64,000 bases of DNA, taken from NCBI GenBank assembly GCA_965247425.1, contig OZ252023.1, forward strand, positions 372,001 to 436,000, read 5' to 3'. The notes under the pieces are model-generated. The model worked only from the letters and a program-made list of their open reading frames with translations, made no database searches and had not been told where the DNA came from. The position numbers and the translations under genes are program-made. Shown piece by piece: positions 25,440-33,543 of this stretch. The stretch's first letter is position 1; each line of letters begins with the position of its first letter. This stretch comes from CAZOZZ01 sp965247425. Its GTDB lineage: Bacteria > Acidobacteriota > Terriglobia > 20CM-2-55-15.

Positions 25440-26822
25440 TCACCGGAGTCGCTCCTGAAGATACCCATCGAGGGAATCGACACCGATTCGATCCTGCGCC
25501 ATCGTGTCGCGGTGGCGGACCGTCACTTGTTGGTCCTCGAGCGACTGGTGATCGACGGTCACGCAGAAGGGAGTCCCGATCTCATCCTGCCGCGCGTAGC
25601 ATTTGCCGATATTCCCGCTGTCGTCGAAGAGACTGCGTAGCCGCCCTGCCGCCTGAAGATCCCGCTTGATGCGCTTGCCCATCTCCACCAGTTCGGGTTT
25701 GTTTCGCGCCAGCGGAATGACGGCGACTTTGACGGGCGAAAGGTCCGGGTGCAGGTGCAGGACCGTGCGTTTCTTGCCACCCTCGAGCGTCTGCTCCTCG
25801 TAGGCGTCCATCAGGAACGCCAGCGTGATGCGGTCGACTCCCCCGGAGGGCTCAATGACGTAGGGCGTCAGGTGCGTGTTCGTTTTCGTGTCTAGATAGG
25901 TTTGCTTCTTCACCGCGTGTTCGTTCGTGAGGAACGATCCATCGGGGAGATGCGTCTTCCCACCTTTGGTATGTCCGGCGAGATCGTGATCCGTGCGATT
26001 GGCGATGCCCTCAACCTCGTCGAACTGCTTGCTCTCATCTTCGCGTTCCGGGAAGAAGCGGTAGACAAGATCGGTCGTCGCCTTCGCGTAATGGGCGAGT
26101 TCATCCCCGACCTGGACGTACTTCCGCAGGTTCTCGGGTCGGATGCCGTACTTGTGATACCACTCCACGCGGTCGGTGATCCATCGTTCGTGCCATTCCT
26201 CATCCGAGCCCGGCATGACGAAGTATTCGATCTCCATCTGCTCGAACTCCCGGACGCGGAAGATGAAGTTCCTGGGTGTGATCTCGTTGCGGTACGCCTT
26301 ACCGATCTGCGCGATACCGAACGGCAGCTTGCGGTTCGTCGAGTCGATGACGTTCTTGAAGTTGACGAAGATGCCCTGGGCTGTTTCCGGTCTCAGGTAC
26401 GCGATACTCTCTTCGTTCTCGACTGGCCCGACCGTCGTCTTGAACATGAGGTTGAACGGGCGCGGTTCGGTCAGGTCGTGCTGGCCGCCGCTCGAGCATT
26501 TTTCTCCCGCGTCCACGTGGTCGGCGCGGAACCGCTTCTTGCACTTCCGACAGTCGACCATTGGGTCGGAGAATGTGGCCTCGTGACCGGAGTACTTGAG
26601 AACGTTGCGGTTCATGAGGATTGCGGAATCGAGCCCTTCCATGTCGTCCCGCTCGTAAACGTTCGCACTCCACCAGACCCGTTTCACGTTGTTCTTCAGT
26701 TCCACCCCCATGGGGCCGTAATCCCAGGTCCCCTGGAGACCCCCGTACAATTCGCTTCCCTGGAAGAGAAAACCCCGCCGTTTACAAAGCGATACGATCT
26801 TGTCCATCGTCGCGACCGCCAT
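25440..26822 (-). CDS. glyQS: Glycyl-tRNA synthetase, single-subunit (alpha2) type
   Basis: A 460-residue class II aminoacyl-tRNA synthetase that charges tRNA-Gly with glycine in the cytoplasm. Motif 1 region and the GlyRS N-terminus (SLCKRRGFLFQGSELYGG, TWDYGPMGVELKNN) are clear. A Cys-type insert DCRKCKKRFRADH with a further GEKCSSG could hold zinc. Motif 2 reads FGIAQIGKAYRNEITPRNF and motif 3 reads EPSGGVDRITLAFL. The C-terminal anticodon-binding domain starts near KVAVIPLARNKPELVEMG. AGGAGG is close before the ATG at 26820-26822; a TTG three bases earlier is unlikely. This is the archaeal/eukaryal-like form rather than GlyQ plus GlyS. Confidence 0.95.
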   Translation of the reverse strand: MAVATMDKIVSLCKRRGFLFQGSELYGGLQGTWDYGPMGVELKNNVKRVWWSANVYERDDMEGLDSAILMNRNVLKYSGHEATFSDPMVDCRKCKKRFRADHVDAGEKCSSGGQHDLTEPRPFNLMFKTTVGPVENEESIAYLRPETAQGIFVNFKNVIDSTNRKLPFGIAQIGKAYRNEITPRNFIFRVREFEQMEIEYFVMPGSDEEWHERWITDRVEWYHKYGIRPENLRKYVQVGDELAHYAKATTDLVYRFFPEREDESKQFDEVEGIANRTDHDLAGHTKGGKTHLPDGSFLTNEHAVKKQTYLDTKTNTHLTPYVIEPSGGVDRITLAFLMDAYEEQTLEGGKKRTVLHLHPDLSPVKVAVIPLARNKPELVEMGKRIKRDLQAAGRLRSLFDDSGNIGKCYARQDEIGTPFCVTVDHQSLEDQQVTVRHRDTMAQDRIGVDSLDGYLQERLR

Positions 26823-26872
26823 CAATCCTCCTTAACGCCAAATATCAAAATATACCACGCCGCCGACAGCTG

Positions 26873-29056
26873 CTACGGCTCGGTGGCTACTGCGACGATC
26901 AGCTCGGCGAGATGGGTCAGATCCCGCAGGTCCAGCACCTCGCCGGGGGAGTGACTGTACCTTCCGGGCCAGGAGAGTCCCTGGTTCGGCGCACCCCAGA
27001 AAGTGAACTGAGTCCCGTCGGTACCGCCTTGAGTGAGGCCCATCTGGAGAGGGATGCCCGCGGCGGCAGCGATTCGTCTGACCCGTGCACGTTCGCGATC
27101 CGGAGAAATTCCGGAGTTCTCGATGGCCCGCAATACGGGACCGTTTCCGAGGGGGGCGTACGCGAAGTGGGGCGACTCGAGTGGGGTGTCCGACGACACG
27201 AACGTGTCCACCGAGTAGATCCTGCGTGCGGTCGCCGCGAAACGACGGGCCATGGCGCCTGCGCCGACCAGGCCTCCTTCCTCGTGCACCGACCATGCGA
27301 ATATCACCTGGCTCTGAAGCCGATCGGGGTTCAGAGCGTTTACAGCAAGAATCAAGGCCGTCGTGCCGGCCCGGTCGTCCAGAGCTCGCGCGACGAACCG
27401 GGTCGATCCCATGCGCAACCCCTCCTTGTAGCTCGTCACCGCGGAGCCGACCCCCACGCCGCGCTCCGAGAGCGCCGCGGCGTTGAGGCCAAACCATGCC
27501 GTAAGCGTGCCCGGGTTCTTTTCGTCCGCCTCGTTCCGTGTACGGAAGACACCCCGGAGCGGCTCTGGGGCCGATGCAGAAAGAGACGTCGCTTTCCAGC
27601 GGGGATCGATGGCGGTCCCATCCCCCGTCCGCGTGCTTGGCGCTCCGGCAGGATCGAAGTGGAGAAGTGCGGTCTGGCCTTCCCAGGCCGACGATACCGC
27701 GCCGCCCCGGCGGGCAAGCGTGACGATACCGTCCGGTGCGATGGATTCGACCTCGTAACCCACTTCGTCCATGTGCGCCATGAAGACTGTCGTGTCTCGT
27801 TCGGGGCCCACCGCAACCATGACGTTGCCGATGTCGTCCACGACGGCCCGATCCCGGGCCCATTCCGGGAGCGATTCGAGCACGAAACGTCGTACGGACC
27901 ACTCGTGGCCCGGCACGGCGTGACGCTCGACCAGAGCTTTCAGGACAGTAGCGGTTCGCGTCAGTGATGCGTCCATGTGACTTGTGCGGAGGGGCGCTGG
28001 CGCTGGCGCCCGAACCCACGAAACGCCGGTCGGGAGGCTCATGCCGAGGGCCGCAGCCGTCCCCGACAGCATCGCCTGGGCCTCTTCGACCCGGATGGTC
28101 TCCATGTGGGAACCGGGCGAACCTACCGCCGGAGCGATCCAGGTCAGCGAGGACAGATCCCTGGCGGAGAGAACGTCCCCAAATCGACCGAGAGATCCGG
28201 CAGGCCGTTCTTCAACGACGCGAGAGGACTGGCCGGGAGCCACCACGATCACTCCATCGAATTGACCGCCGCGGGCGATCAATGAAGAGAGTCCCACCCA
28301 ACCGAACGCCTCCTGGGAACTCAGGACAAAGTGGGTTTCTCCCCCGCCAGAGTCCCCGCGCTCCGCGATCTCGGCGAGTACCGCCACAGCGGCACAGCCC
28401 ACGCGGCGTCCTGAGTCCGGACCAGCCACCGCTCCAGCGATGTTCCACGGGGGCAGGTGTCTGGAAACGGGGTCCAGGAGACCGATCCCGAGCTCCGCCA
28501 CGCCGTCGGCAGACTCCGCACCGACATCCACCCAGAGATCGTCCGCGCCGACAACCGCGGTCTCGTCCCGGTGTTGCTGTGCGAAGTGGCCGTTGCTCCG
28601 ACCGACGACTCCGGCGACTGGACCCTGCTCGGTGAGGATTCGCACCTGCTGGGCTTCGAACGCCTGGTCCCACAGGGGATGGCGCGAGCCTCTTCCGATG
28701 CGATGGACCCGGAGATATCCGGTGTCGGTGATCTGACTCACCGCGTAACCGGGACGGTCCAGCGCGCAGGCGACGATCCGCCGCGGGGACCCGGAACCTA
28801 CCCGCTTCACGAGGTTCCCCCACTGGTCGACCGTCCAGCCGGACATACCGGCTGCCAGATCCGTCGCGACACGAGTCTCATACCCCGTGGTAACGTCGAG
28901 TGCCACCCACGAGGCCATCGCCTCCTGATCGGCGTCGCTGTCCTGCGCAGCGAGCGCCGACGGGGGGATGAAGATCATGGCAAGAAATAAGGACATCCCA
29001 AATACGGCCTGCAATAGAAGGTTCGTCGTCGGTAGTGCGGTTTTCGAGTGCGGCAT
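26873..29056 (-). CDS. Exported two-domain M42-family peptidase (N-terminal half degenerate)
   Basis: A 727-residue protein about twice the usual M42 length, with a signal peptide (1-37). The C-terminal half (about 365-727) is a complete aminopeptidase: AHMDEVGYEV (His428 region), ARALDDRAGTTAL (bridging Asp), SVHEEGGLVGAGAM (Glu pair), YSVDTFVSSD, and RYSHSPGEVLDLRDL (last His). The N-terminal half (about 45-360) follows the same order but with changed residues: ACALDRPGYAVSQITDTGYL, then a Gly/Val-rich segment, then SSQEAFGWVGLSSL. It therefore looks like an inactive copy. M42 enzymes are two-metal aminopeptidases that often form large shells; an exported double-length version is unusual. 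Confidence 0.82.
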   Translation of the reverse strand: MPHSKTALPTTNLLLQAVFGMSLFLAMIFIPPSALAAQDSDADQEAMASWVALDVTTGYETRVATDLAAGMSGWTVDQWGNLVKRVGSGSPRRIVACALDRPGYAVSQITDTGYLRVHRIGRGSRHPLWDQAFEAQQVRILTEQGPVAGVVGRSNGHFAQQHRDETAVVGADDLWVDVGAESADGVAELGIGLLDPVSRHLPPWNIAGAVAGPDSGRRVGCAAVAVLAEIAERGDSGGGETHFVLSSQEAFGWVGLSSLIARGGQFDGVIVVAPGQSSRVVEERPAGSLGRFGDVLSARDLSSLTWIAPAVGSPGSHMETIRVEEAQAMLSGTAAALGMSLPTGVSWVRAPAPAPLRTSHMDASLTRTATVLKALVERHAVPGHEWSVRRFVLESLPEWARDRAVVDDIGNVMVAVGPERDTTVFMAHMDEVGYEVESIAPDGIVTLARRGGAVSSAWEGQTALLHFDPAGAPSTRTGDGTAIDPRWKATSLSASAPEPLRGVFRTRNEADEKNPGTLTAWFGLNAAALSERGVGVGSAVTSYKEGLRMGSTRFVARALDDRAGTTALILAVNALNPDRLQSQVIFAWSVHEEGGLVGAGAMARRFAATARRIYSVDTFVSSDTPLESPHFAYAPLGNGPVLRAIENSGISPDRERARVRRIAAAAGIPLQMGLTQGGTDGTQFTFWGAPNQGLSWPGRYSHSPGEVLDLRDLTHLAELIVAVATEP

Positions 29057-29174
29057 GGTTCGGGGTCCCTCCGTTCCTGATTCCTATCCGTTCAAGATAT
29101 TCTTTCAAACTGAAGTTCCTATCGATCTTAAACGCCGCTCCGCTCCTGTCAACAACTTGTCCTTCCATGAAACC

Positions 29175-29205
29175 TCTCCGATGGATGTTGCCCGACGCAA
29201 CGTGG
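29175..29205. repeat. Degenerate copy of the IS630-related MITE interior
   Basis: These 31 bases, starting TCTCCGATGGATGTTGCC, match 28 of 31 positions of 47667-47697 inside the intact element at 47637-47910. The terminal repeats are not preserved. The surrounding 29057-29379 (323 bases between divergent genes) otherwise shows no gene and no promoter I can name. Confidence 0.5.
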
Positions 29206-29379
29206 GGCTTGAATCAATCTGGATGGGGCTCGGCGTTACCTGCCAGGATCGGCGACTATCTCCAACTGAAGGGCTCGCCCACCGGACCCGCACATGTTCC
29301 TGCTTTCTCCCGCGCGATTGTAACCATTTGACTTTGCCGGACGTTAGAGGTGACAGTAGGCAGACTTTGGAGCATTTGA

Positions 29380-31824
29380 ATGAGCGAAGCGGTTGTAGAT
29401 TCGAAGTCCGATTCTCCGGTTTCTAACGCGGCATTTCCGCTGCTGGTGTTCTTGTTCATAGGCAGTGGCTGCGCGGCGTTGATCTACGAAGTCGTGTGGT
29501 TCCAACTGCTCGGATTCGTGATTGGGGCGTCTTCAGTGTCGCTGGGTGTGTTGCTGGGAACGTTTATGGGAGGCATGTGCCTTGGCAGTTACCTGTTGCC
29601 ACGTCTTGTTTCCCCCAAACACCACCCGCTGCGCGTGTACGCCTTTCTCGAACTCGGAATCGGTGTCATCGGGGTCCTGGTGCTGTATGGAATGCCCCTG
29701 GTCGGCGGCGTTTACACCACATGGGCCGGTTCGGGCTTCATCGGCCTCCTCTTGCGAGGCCTCGCCGCGGCAATCTGTTTGCTGCCTCCAACGATCCTCA
29801 TGGGAGCGACACTGCCCGCTGTGGCCCGTTGGGTCAAGACGACGCCGGATGGCGTATCGTGGCTGGGATTCTTCTACGGTGGGAACATCGCCGGGGCTGT
29901 TCTGGGCAGCTTGCTTGCCGGCTTCTACCTGCTCCGGGTCTATGACGTCGCGATCGCGACTTTCGCCGCTCTCGGCCTGAACATTGCCGTCGCGTTGCTG
30001 GGCCTTGCGGCTGCGAAGGTGACAACCTACGAACCCGCTATGGAGCACTCAGGCCGAGAGCCATCGAACACCGGCGCCTGGCCGGTCTATGTGACGATCG
30101 GTCTGTCCGGGATGACGGCTCTCGCGGCCGAGGTCATCTGGACGCGGCATTTGTCGCTTCTGTTCGGAGCGACCGTCTACACCTTTTCGCTCATACTGGC
30201 GGTCTTTCTATTGGGGCTTGGGATTGGAAGTACAGGGGGATCCGCACTCTCACGGTCCTTCAAAAAGCCGAGGCTGGCGTTGGGATGGTGCCAGCTTGGA
30301 CTGTGTCTGGCGATCGGCTGGACGGCGTACATGGTGACCGAGTCCCTGCCTTACTGGCCCATAGACCTGACCATTGCCGCCGATCCGTGGATCAACCTTC
30401 AGTTGGATTTCGTGCGGGCGTTGTGGGCGATGCTTCCACCGGCCATCCTCTGGGGCGCGAGTTTTCCCCTGGCTCTGGCCGCGGCAGCCACTCGCGGACA
30501 GGATCCCGGGCGACTGGTGGGCGGCCTGTATGCGGCCAACACCATCGGGGCCATCGTCGGGTCTCTGGGCGCGAGCCTCATACTTGTGATATCGATCGGC
30601 AGCCACCACGCGCAGCAGGTCCTGATCGTCTTTGCCGCCATTTCCGGGCTGCTGATGTGGCTGCCCATTGGCCGCGATGTCGTCTTTCCCAGAACGGGTT
30701 TCCAGTCCGCGGCAATGGGGCTGGCCTTGGGGTGTGCCGCACTGCTGGTCGTCAGCGTGCCTCCAGTTCCGGGAGAATTTATCGCTTTCGGCCGCTTCCT
30801 GCCTATCTGGGGCCAGCGCCCCGAGGTCATCTATGTGGGGGAGGGATTGACCGGATCCGTGGCGGTGACCCGGGAACTGGATGGAATTCTCAACTATCAC
30901 AATGCCGGGAAGGTTCAGGCATCGAGCTATCCCGAAGATATGAGGCTCCAGAGGATGCTCGGTCACCTCACCACCCTGGTGCCGGAAAATCGCGGATCGT
31001 TCCTTGTTATCGGGTGCGGTGCGGGAGTGACAGCCGGAGCGGTCAGCATCAACCCCGAGGCCGAGAGCGTCATCATCGCGGAAATCGAACCGCTCGTGCC
31101 GGAGGTCGTTTCAAGGTATTTCGGGGAAGAGAACTACCAGGTTGTCGACAACCCCAAGGTAGAGATCCACATCGATGACGGCCGTCACTTCCTGCTCACC
31201 ACGAATCAGAAGTTCGACGGAATCACATCCGACCCACTCGACCCGTGGGTCAAGGGGGCCGCCGCTCTCTACACGCGAGAGTTCTGGCAACTGGCCAGGG
31301 ATCATCTGAATCCCGGGGGCGTGGTTACCGTGTTTGTACAGCTTTACGAAAGCACCGAGGAGGCGGTGAAGAGCGAGATCGCCACCTTCATGGAAGTGTT
31401 CCCGAACGGAGCGGTTTTTGCGAATACGGTCGAAGGGTCGGGCTACGACGTCGTCCTGCTGGGTCGGGCCGAGGATGACAAGATCGACATCGACCGGATT
31501 CAGGCGCGATTGAGCAGTCCGGAATACCGTCAGGTCGCAGAATCCCTTCGTGAAGTCGGGTTCTACTCCGCGGTCGATCTGCTGGGAACCTTTGCCGGGC
31601 AGGTTTCCGACCTTGCGCCCTGGCTCGAGGACGCTTCGATCAATCGGGACAGGAACCTGAGACTGCAATACCTGGCCGGAATGGGGCTGAACCTCTATCA
31701 GGCTGATGTGATCTTCAACAATATGGTCTCTTCCGGAGTGCAATTTCCCGAGAATTTGTTTACGGGTTCGGCCGGGGCCATGCAGGCTCTCGAAAGAGAG
31801 GTCCAGGTACGCCAGGGTCGATGA
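29380..31824 (+). CDS. Fused MFS-like membrane domain / spermidine synthase
   Basis: An 814-residue fusion. Residues about 20-460 have roughly 12 to 14 membrane helices (FLFIGSGCAALIYEVVWFQL, LMGATLPAVARW, GLSGMTALAAEVIWTRHLSL, YAANTIGAIVGSL). Residues about 480-720 are a spermidine-synthase/SAM-type Rossmann domain: FLVIGCGAGVTAGAV, AEIEPLVPEVVSRY, VEIHIDDGRHFLLTT, and FDGITSDPLDPWVKGAAALY. The soluble domain may transfer aminopropyl groups or another SAM-derived unit on a membrane substrate. Such fusions are widespread but poorly characterised. The stop overlaps the start of the next gene by 4 bases, so the two are coupled. Confidence 0.85.
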   Translation: MSEAVVDSKSDSPVSNAAFPLLVFLFIGSGCAALIYEVVWFQLLGFVIGASSVSLGVLLGTFMGGMCLGSYLLPRLVSPKHHPLRVYAFLELGIGVIGVLVLYGMPLVGGVYTTWAGSGFIGLLLRGLAAAICLLPPTILMGATLPAVARWVKTTPDGVSWLGFFYGGNIAGAVLGSLLAGFYLLRVYDVAIATFAALGLNIAVALLGLAAAKVTTYEPAMEHSGREPSNTGAWPVYVTIGLSGMTALAAEVIWTRHLSLLFGATVYTFSLILAVFLLGLGIGSTGGSALSRSFKKPRLALGWCQLGLCLAIGWTAYMVTESLPYWPIDLTIAADPWINLQLDFVRALWAMLPPAILWGASFPLALAAAATRGQDPGRLVGGLYAANTIGAIVGSLGASLILVISIGSHHAQQVLIVFAAISGLLMWLPIGRDVVFPRTGFQSAAMGLALGCAALLVVSVPPVPGEFIAFGRFLPIWGQRPEVIYVGEGLTGSVAVTRELDGILNYHNAGKVQASSYPEDMRLQRMLGHLTTLVPENRGSFLVIGCGAGVTAGAVSINPEAESVIIAEIEPLVPEVVSRYFGEENYQVVDNPKVEIHIDDGRHFLLTTNQKFDGITSDPLDPWVKGAAALYTREFWQLARDHLNPGGVVTVFVQLYESTEEAVKSEIATFMEVFPNGAVFANTVEGSGYDVVLLGRAEDDKIDIDRIQARLSSPEYRQVAESLREVGFYSAVDLLGTFAGQVSDLAPWLEDASINRDRNLRLQYLAGMGLNLYQADVIFNNMVSSGVQFPENLFTGSAGAMQALEREVQVRQGR

Positions 31825-32705
31825 GCCAAGGGTCTTTCGGCAGCCAGAGTATGGTCGAGCCACTTCGTACGGTGGTGGTCAAACGACCGACCGAAGCGTT
31901 TCGATCGAGGACGGCAATCGCGCGGGAATGGGAAGGGTTGGACTACCTCCGCCCGCCGGACATGGATCGCGCCGCAAAGGATCACCAACAATTTGTTTCG
32001 CTTCTCGAGTCGGCGGGAGCCACCGTGCTCAGCCTGCCTCTTGATGAACGCACCGGCCTGGATTCGCTTTATCCCCACGACCCTGTTCTGATCACCAACC
32101 AGGGCGCAGTCGTTTTCCAGACGGGAAAACCGGCCCGCAGGGGCGAAGGGCCTGCGTTTGCGGACGCGTTGGAAGGATGGGGCGTGCCGGTCCTTGGAAC
32201 CATTGGTGGTGATGCGACCGCAGAAGGCGGCGACATGGTCTGGCTGGACTCTCGAACGCTGGTCGCGGGTCGGGGATTCCGGACCAATGAAGCGGCCATC
32301 GCGGCGATCGGAGACCTGTTGAAGCCCCTGAATGTGACCGTGGTCCCGGTTCACCTCCCCTATTGGAACGGAAGACAGGAAGTGTTGCACCTGCAGTCGC
32401 TCCTCAGCCTGGTGGCCGACGACCTTGCCGTTGTGTTCCGGCGTCTGCTGCCCGTGCCGCTCTTTGAGATGCTCAAAGAAAGAGGCGTGGGATTGATAGA
32501 CGTTCCCGACGAGGAATACGATTCACTCGGATGTAACGTCCTGACGGTCTCCCCCCGCAACGTGGTCATGGCCGCAGGCAATCCCGCAACCCGTTCCCGC
32601 CTTGAAGCCGCAGGCTGCAAAGTGAGGGAGTTCGACGGTGGCGAAATCTGCATCCCCGGCGCCGGCGGCCCCACCTGCCTCACCCGCCCCTTGTGGCGCG
32701 AGTAA
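31821..32705 (+). CDS. Amidinotransferase/DDAH-family hydrolase
   Basis: A 294-residue protein of the guanidine-modifying superfamily. The catalytic triad is readable: EGGDMVWLD (acidic residue), EVLHLQSLLSLV (His) and GGPTCLTRPLWRE (nucleophilic Cys near the end). The N-terminal strand RTVVVKRPTEAF and LYPHDPVLITNQGAVVF are also typical. DDAH enzymes convert methylarginine to citrulline and methylamine, and relatives act on arginine or related guanidines. The ATGA overlap with the spermidine-synthase fusion suggests a shared role in guanidine/polyamine chemistry; that is inference. No signal peptide is present. Confidence 0.85.
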   Translation: MSQGSFGSQSMVEPLRTVVVKRPTEAFRSRTAIAREWEGLDYLRPPDMDRAAKDHQQFVSLLESAGATVLSLPLDERTGLDSLYPHDPVLITNQGAVVFQTGKPARRGEGPAFADALEGWGVPVLGTIGGDATAEGGDMVWLDSRTLVAGRGFRTNEAAIAAIGDLLKPLNVTVVPVHLPYWNGRQEVLHLQSLLSLVADDLAVVFRRLLPVPLFEMLKERGVGLIDVPDEEYDSLGCNVLTVSPRNVVMAAGNPATRSRLEAAGCKVREFDGGEICIPGAGGPTCLTRPLWRE

Positions 32706-32738
32706 GTAACGGTCAAGAGAATAAGGTACGCCGTTAGC

Positions 32739-32899
32739 GTGTCGGGGCGACCGTCTCTGGCCGCCCGCCGGTTTAGCCGTCACTGATTCCAAAGGCCGTG
32801 AGTTCGAGTCGTCCATCGCCACCCGGAATGTTGGCCGGAAGAGTTGGCAGGGAAAGCGGGGCTTGTGGGGCGGGTGGCCAGGGACGGCCACCCCGACAC
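32739..32899. repeat. Inverted-repeat element (161 bp) with a tRNA-like 3' fragment inside
   Basis: Arms 32739-32769 and 32869-32899 are reverse complements at 27 of 31 positions, beginning GTGTCGGGG. The interior includes GTGAGTTCGAGTCGTCC and ATCGCCACC, which resembles the T-loop and 3' end of a tRNA, but the stems do not pair well and no matching 5' half exists. It may be a non-coding mobile repeat that landed in, or carries, a tRNA relic. Confidence 0.45.
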
Positions 32900-32912
32900 T
32901 CTTTGCGGTGGA

Positions 32913-33044
32913 CTATCGGTCTTCGAGGAGATTGCGGAGCTCGCTGAGGCGGCGATCACATTGCCTCTGCTTTCCGGACACCAACAACATGTAACCGAAG
33001 ATGGCGATCCAGACGACGATGTTGGCTGCGATGACCCAGCTCAT
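32913..33044 (-). CDS. ccmD: CcmD-like small membrane protein
   Basis: A 43-residue protein with one membrane helix (VIAANIVVWIAIFGYMLLVSG) followed by a basic, helical tail (KQRQ...RRLSELRNLLEDR). This is the size and layout of CcmD, which assists the CcmC/CcmE heme-handling complex of cytochrome c maturation system I. Its ATG overlaps the stop of the ccmC C-terminal fragment by 4 bases, as expected for a ccmCD pair. With ccmC interrupted upstream, it may no longer be transcribed from the native promoter. Confidence 0.75.
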   Translation of the reverse strand: MSWVIAANIVVWIAIFGYMLLVSGKQRQCDRRLSELRNLLEDR

Positions 33045-33543
33045 TTCGAGTACACCTGCTGTTGGAGGTATTCGATTTCCTGTCGGGTCTCTTCGACCGC
33101 CATGCGTTTTCGCACAAGGTGGGTGTAGATCGACAGGAAGGCGGCAAACGTTACGATGAAGGCGATGAACATGTCCGGGGTCAGGGCCGAATTCGGATCT
33201 CCGGCCAGGACGGCCGAAGGGTGCTGGGTTCGCCACCATCGTATGGCCATGTAATTGACCGGAACGTCGAGGAAAGCCAGGATTCCGACCGCAGCCTGTA
33301 CGGTGGCCCTCTTCCTCGGATCGGCGATGTAGGCTCCCAGCATCAGGTAACCGATGAAACTGACCCAAAGCACCAACTGCAGTGTCAGGCGCGCGTCCCA
33401 GGTCCACCAGATGCCCCAAATTGGCTTGGCCCAGATGACGCCCGTCACCAAGTTGATCGACGCGAACAGAACCGCGACTTCTGCCGAACAGCGAGCGACC
33501 CTGTCCCAGATCAAGTCTCGCTTCAAGAGGAAGCCAATGCTAG
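33041..33543 (-). pseudogene. ccmC: ccmC, C-terminal part (separated from its start by IS1380 copy B)
   Basis: From the IS boundary the frame reads SIGFLLKRDLIWDRVARCSAEV and then the heme-binding WWD segment WGIWWTWDARLTLQ, two more helices, and VNYMAIRWWRTQHPS with a conserved His. This is the CcmC heme-delivery protein of cytochrome c maturation. The N-terminal part lies at 35282-35694. Joining the two pieces through one CTAG gives a continuous 304-codon frame (FFVVFASSIGFLL across the join), so the insertion is precise and recent. A GTG or internal ATG could give a short product, but it would lack the first helices. Confidence 0.88.

Noticed and set aside
32790..32830. A functional tRNA
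   Set aside because: Only a T-loop-like and 3'-end-like string is present; the T stem does not pair and there is no 5' acceptor or D arm.
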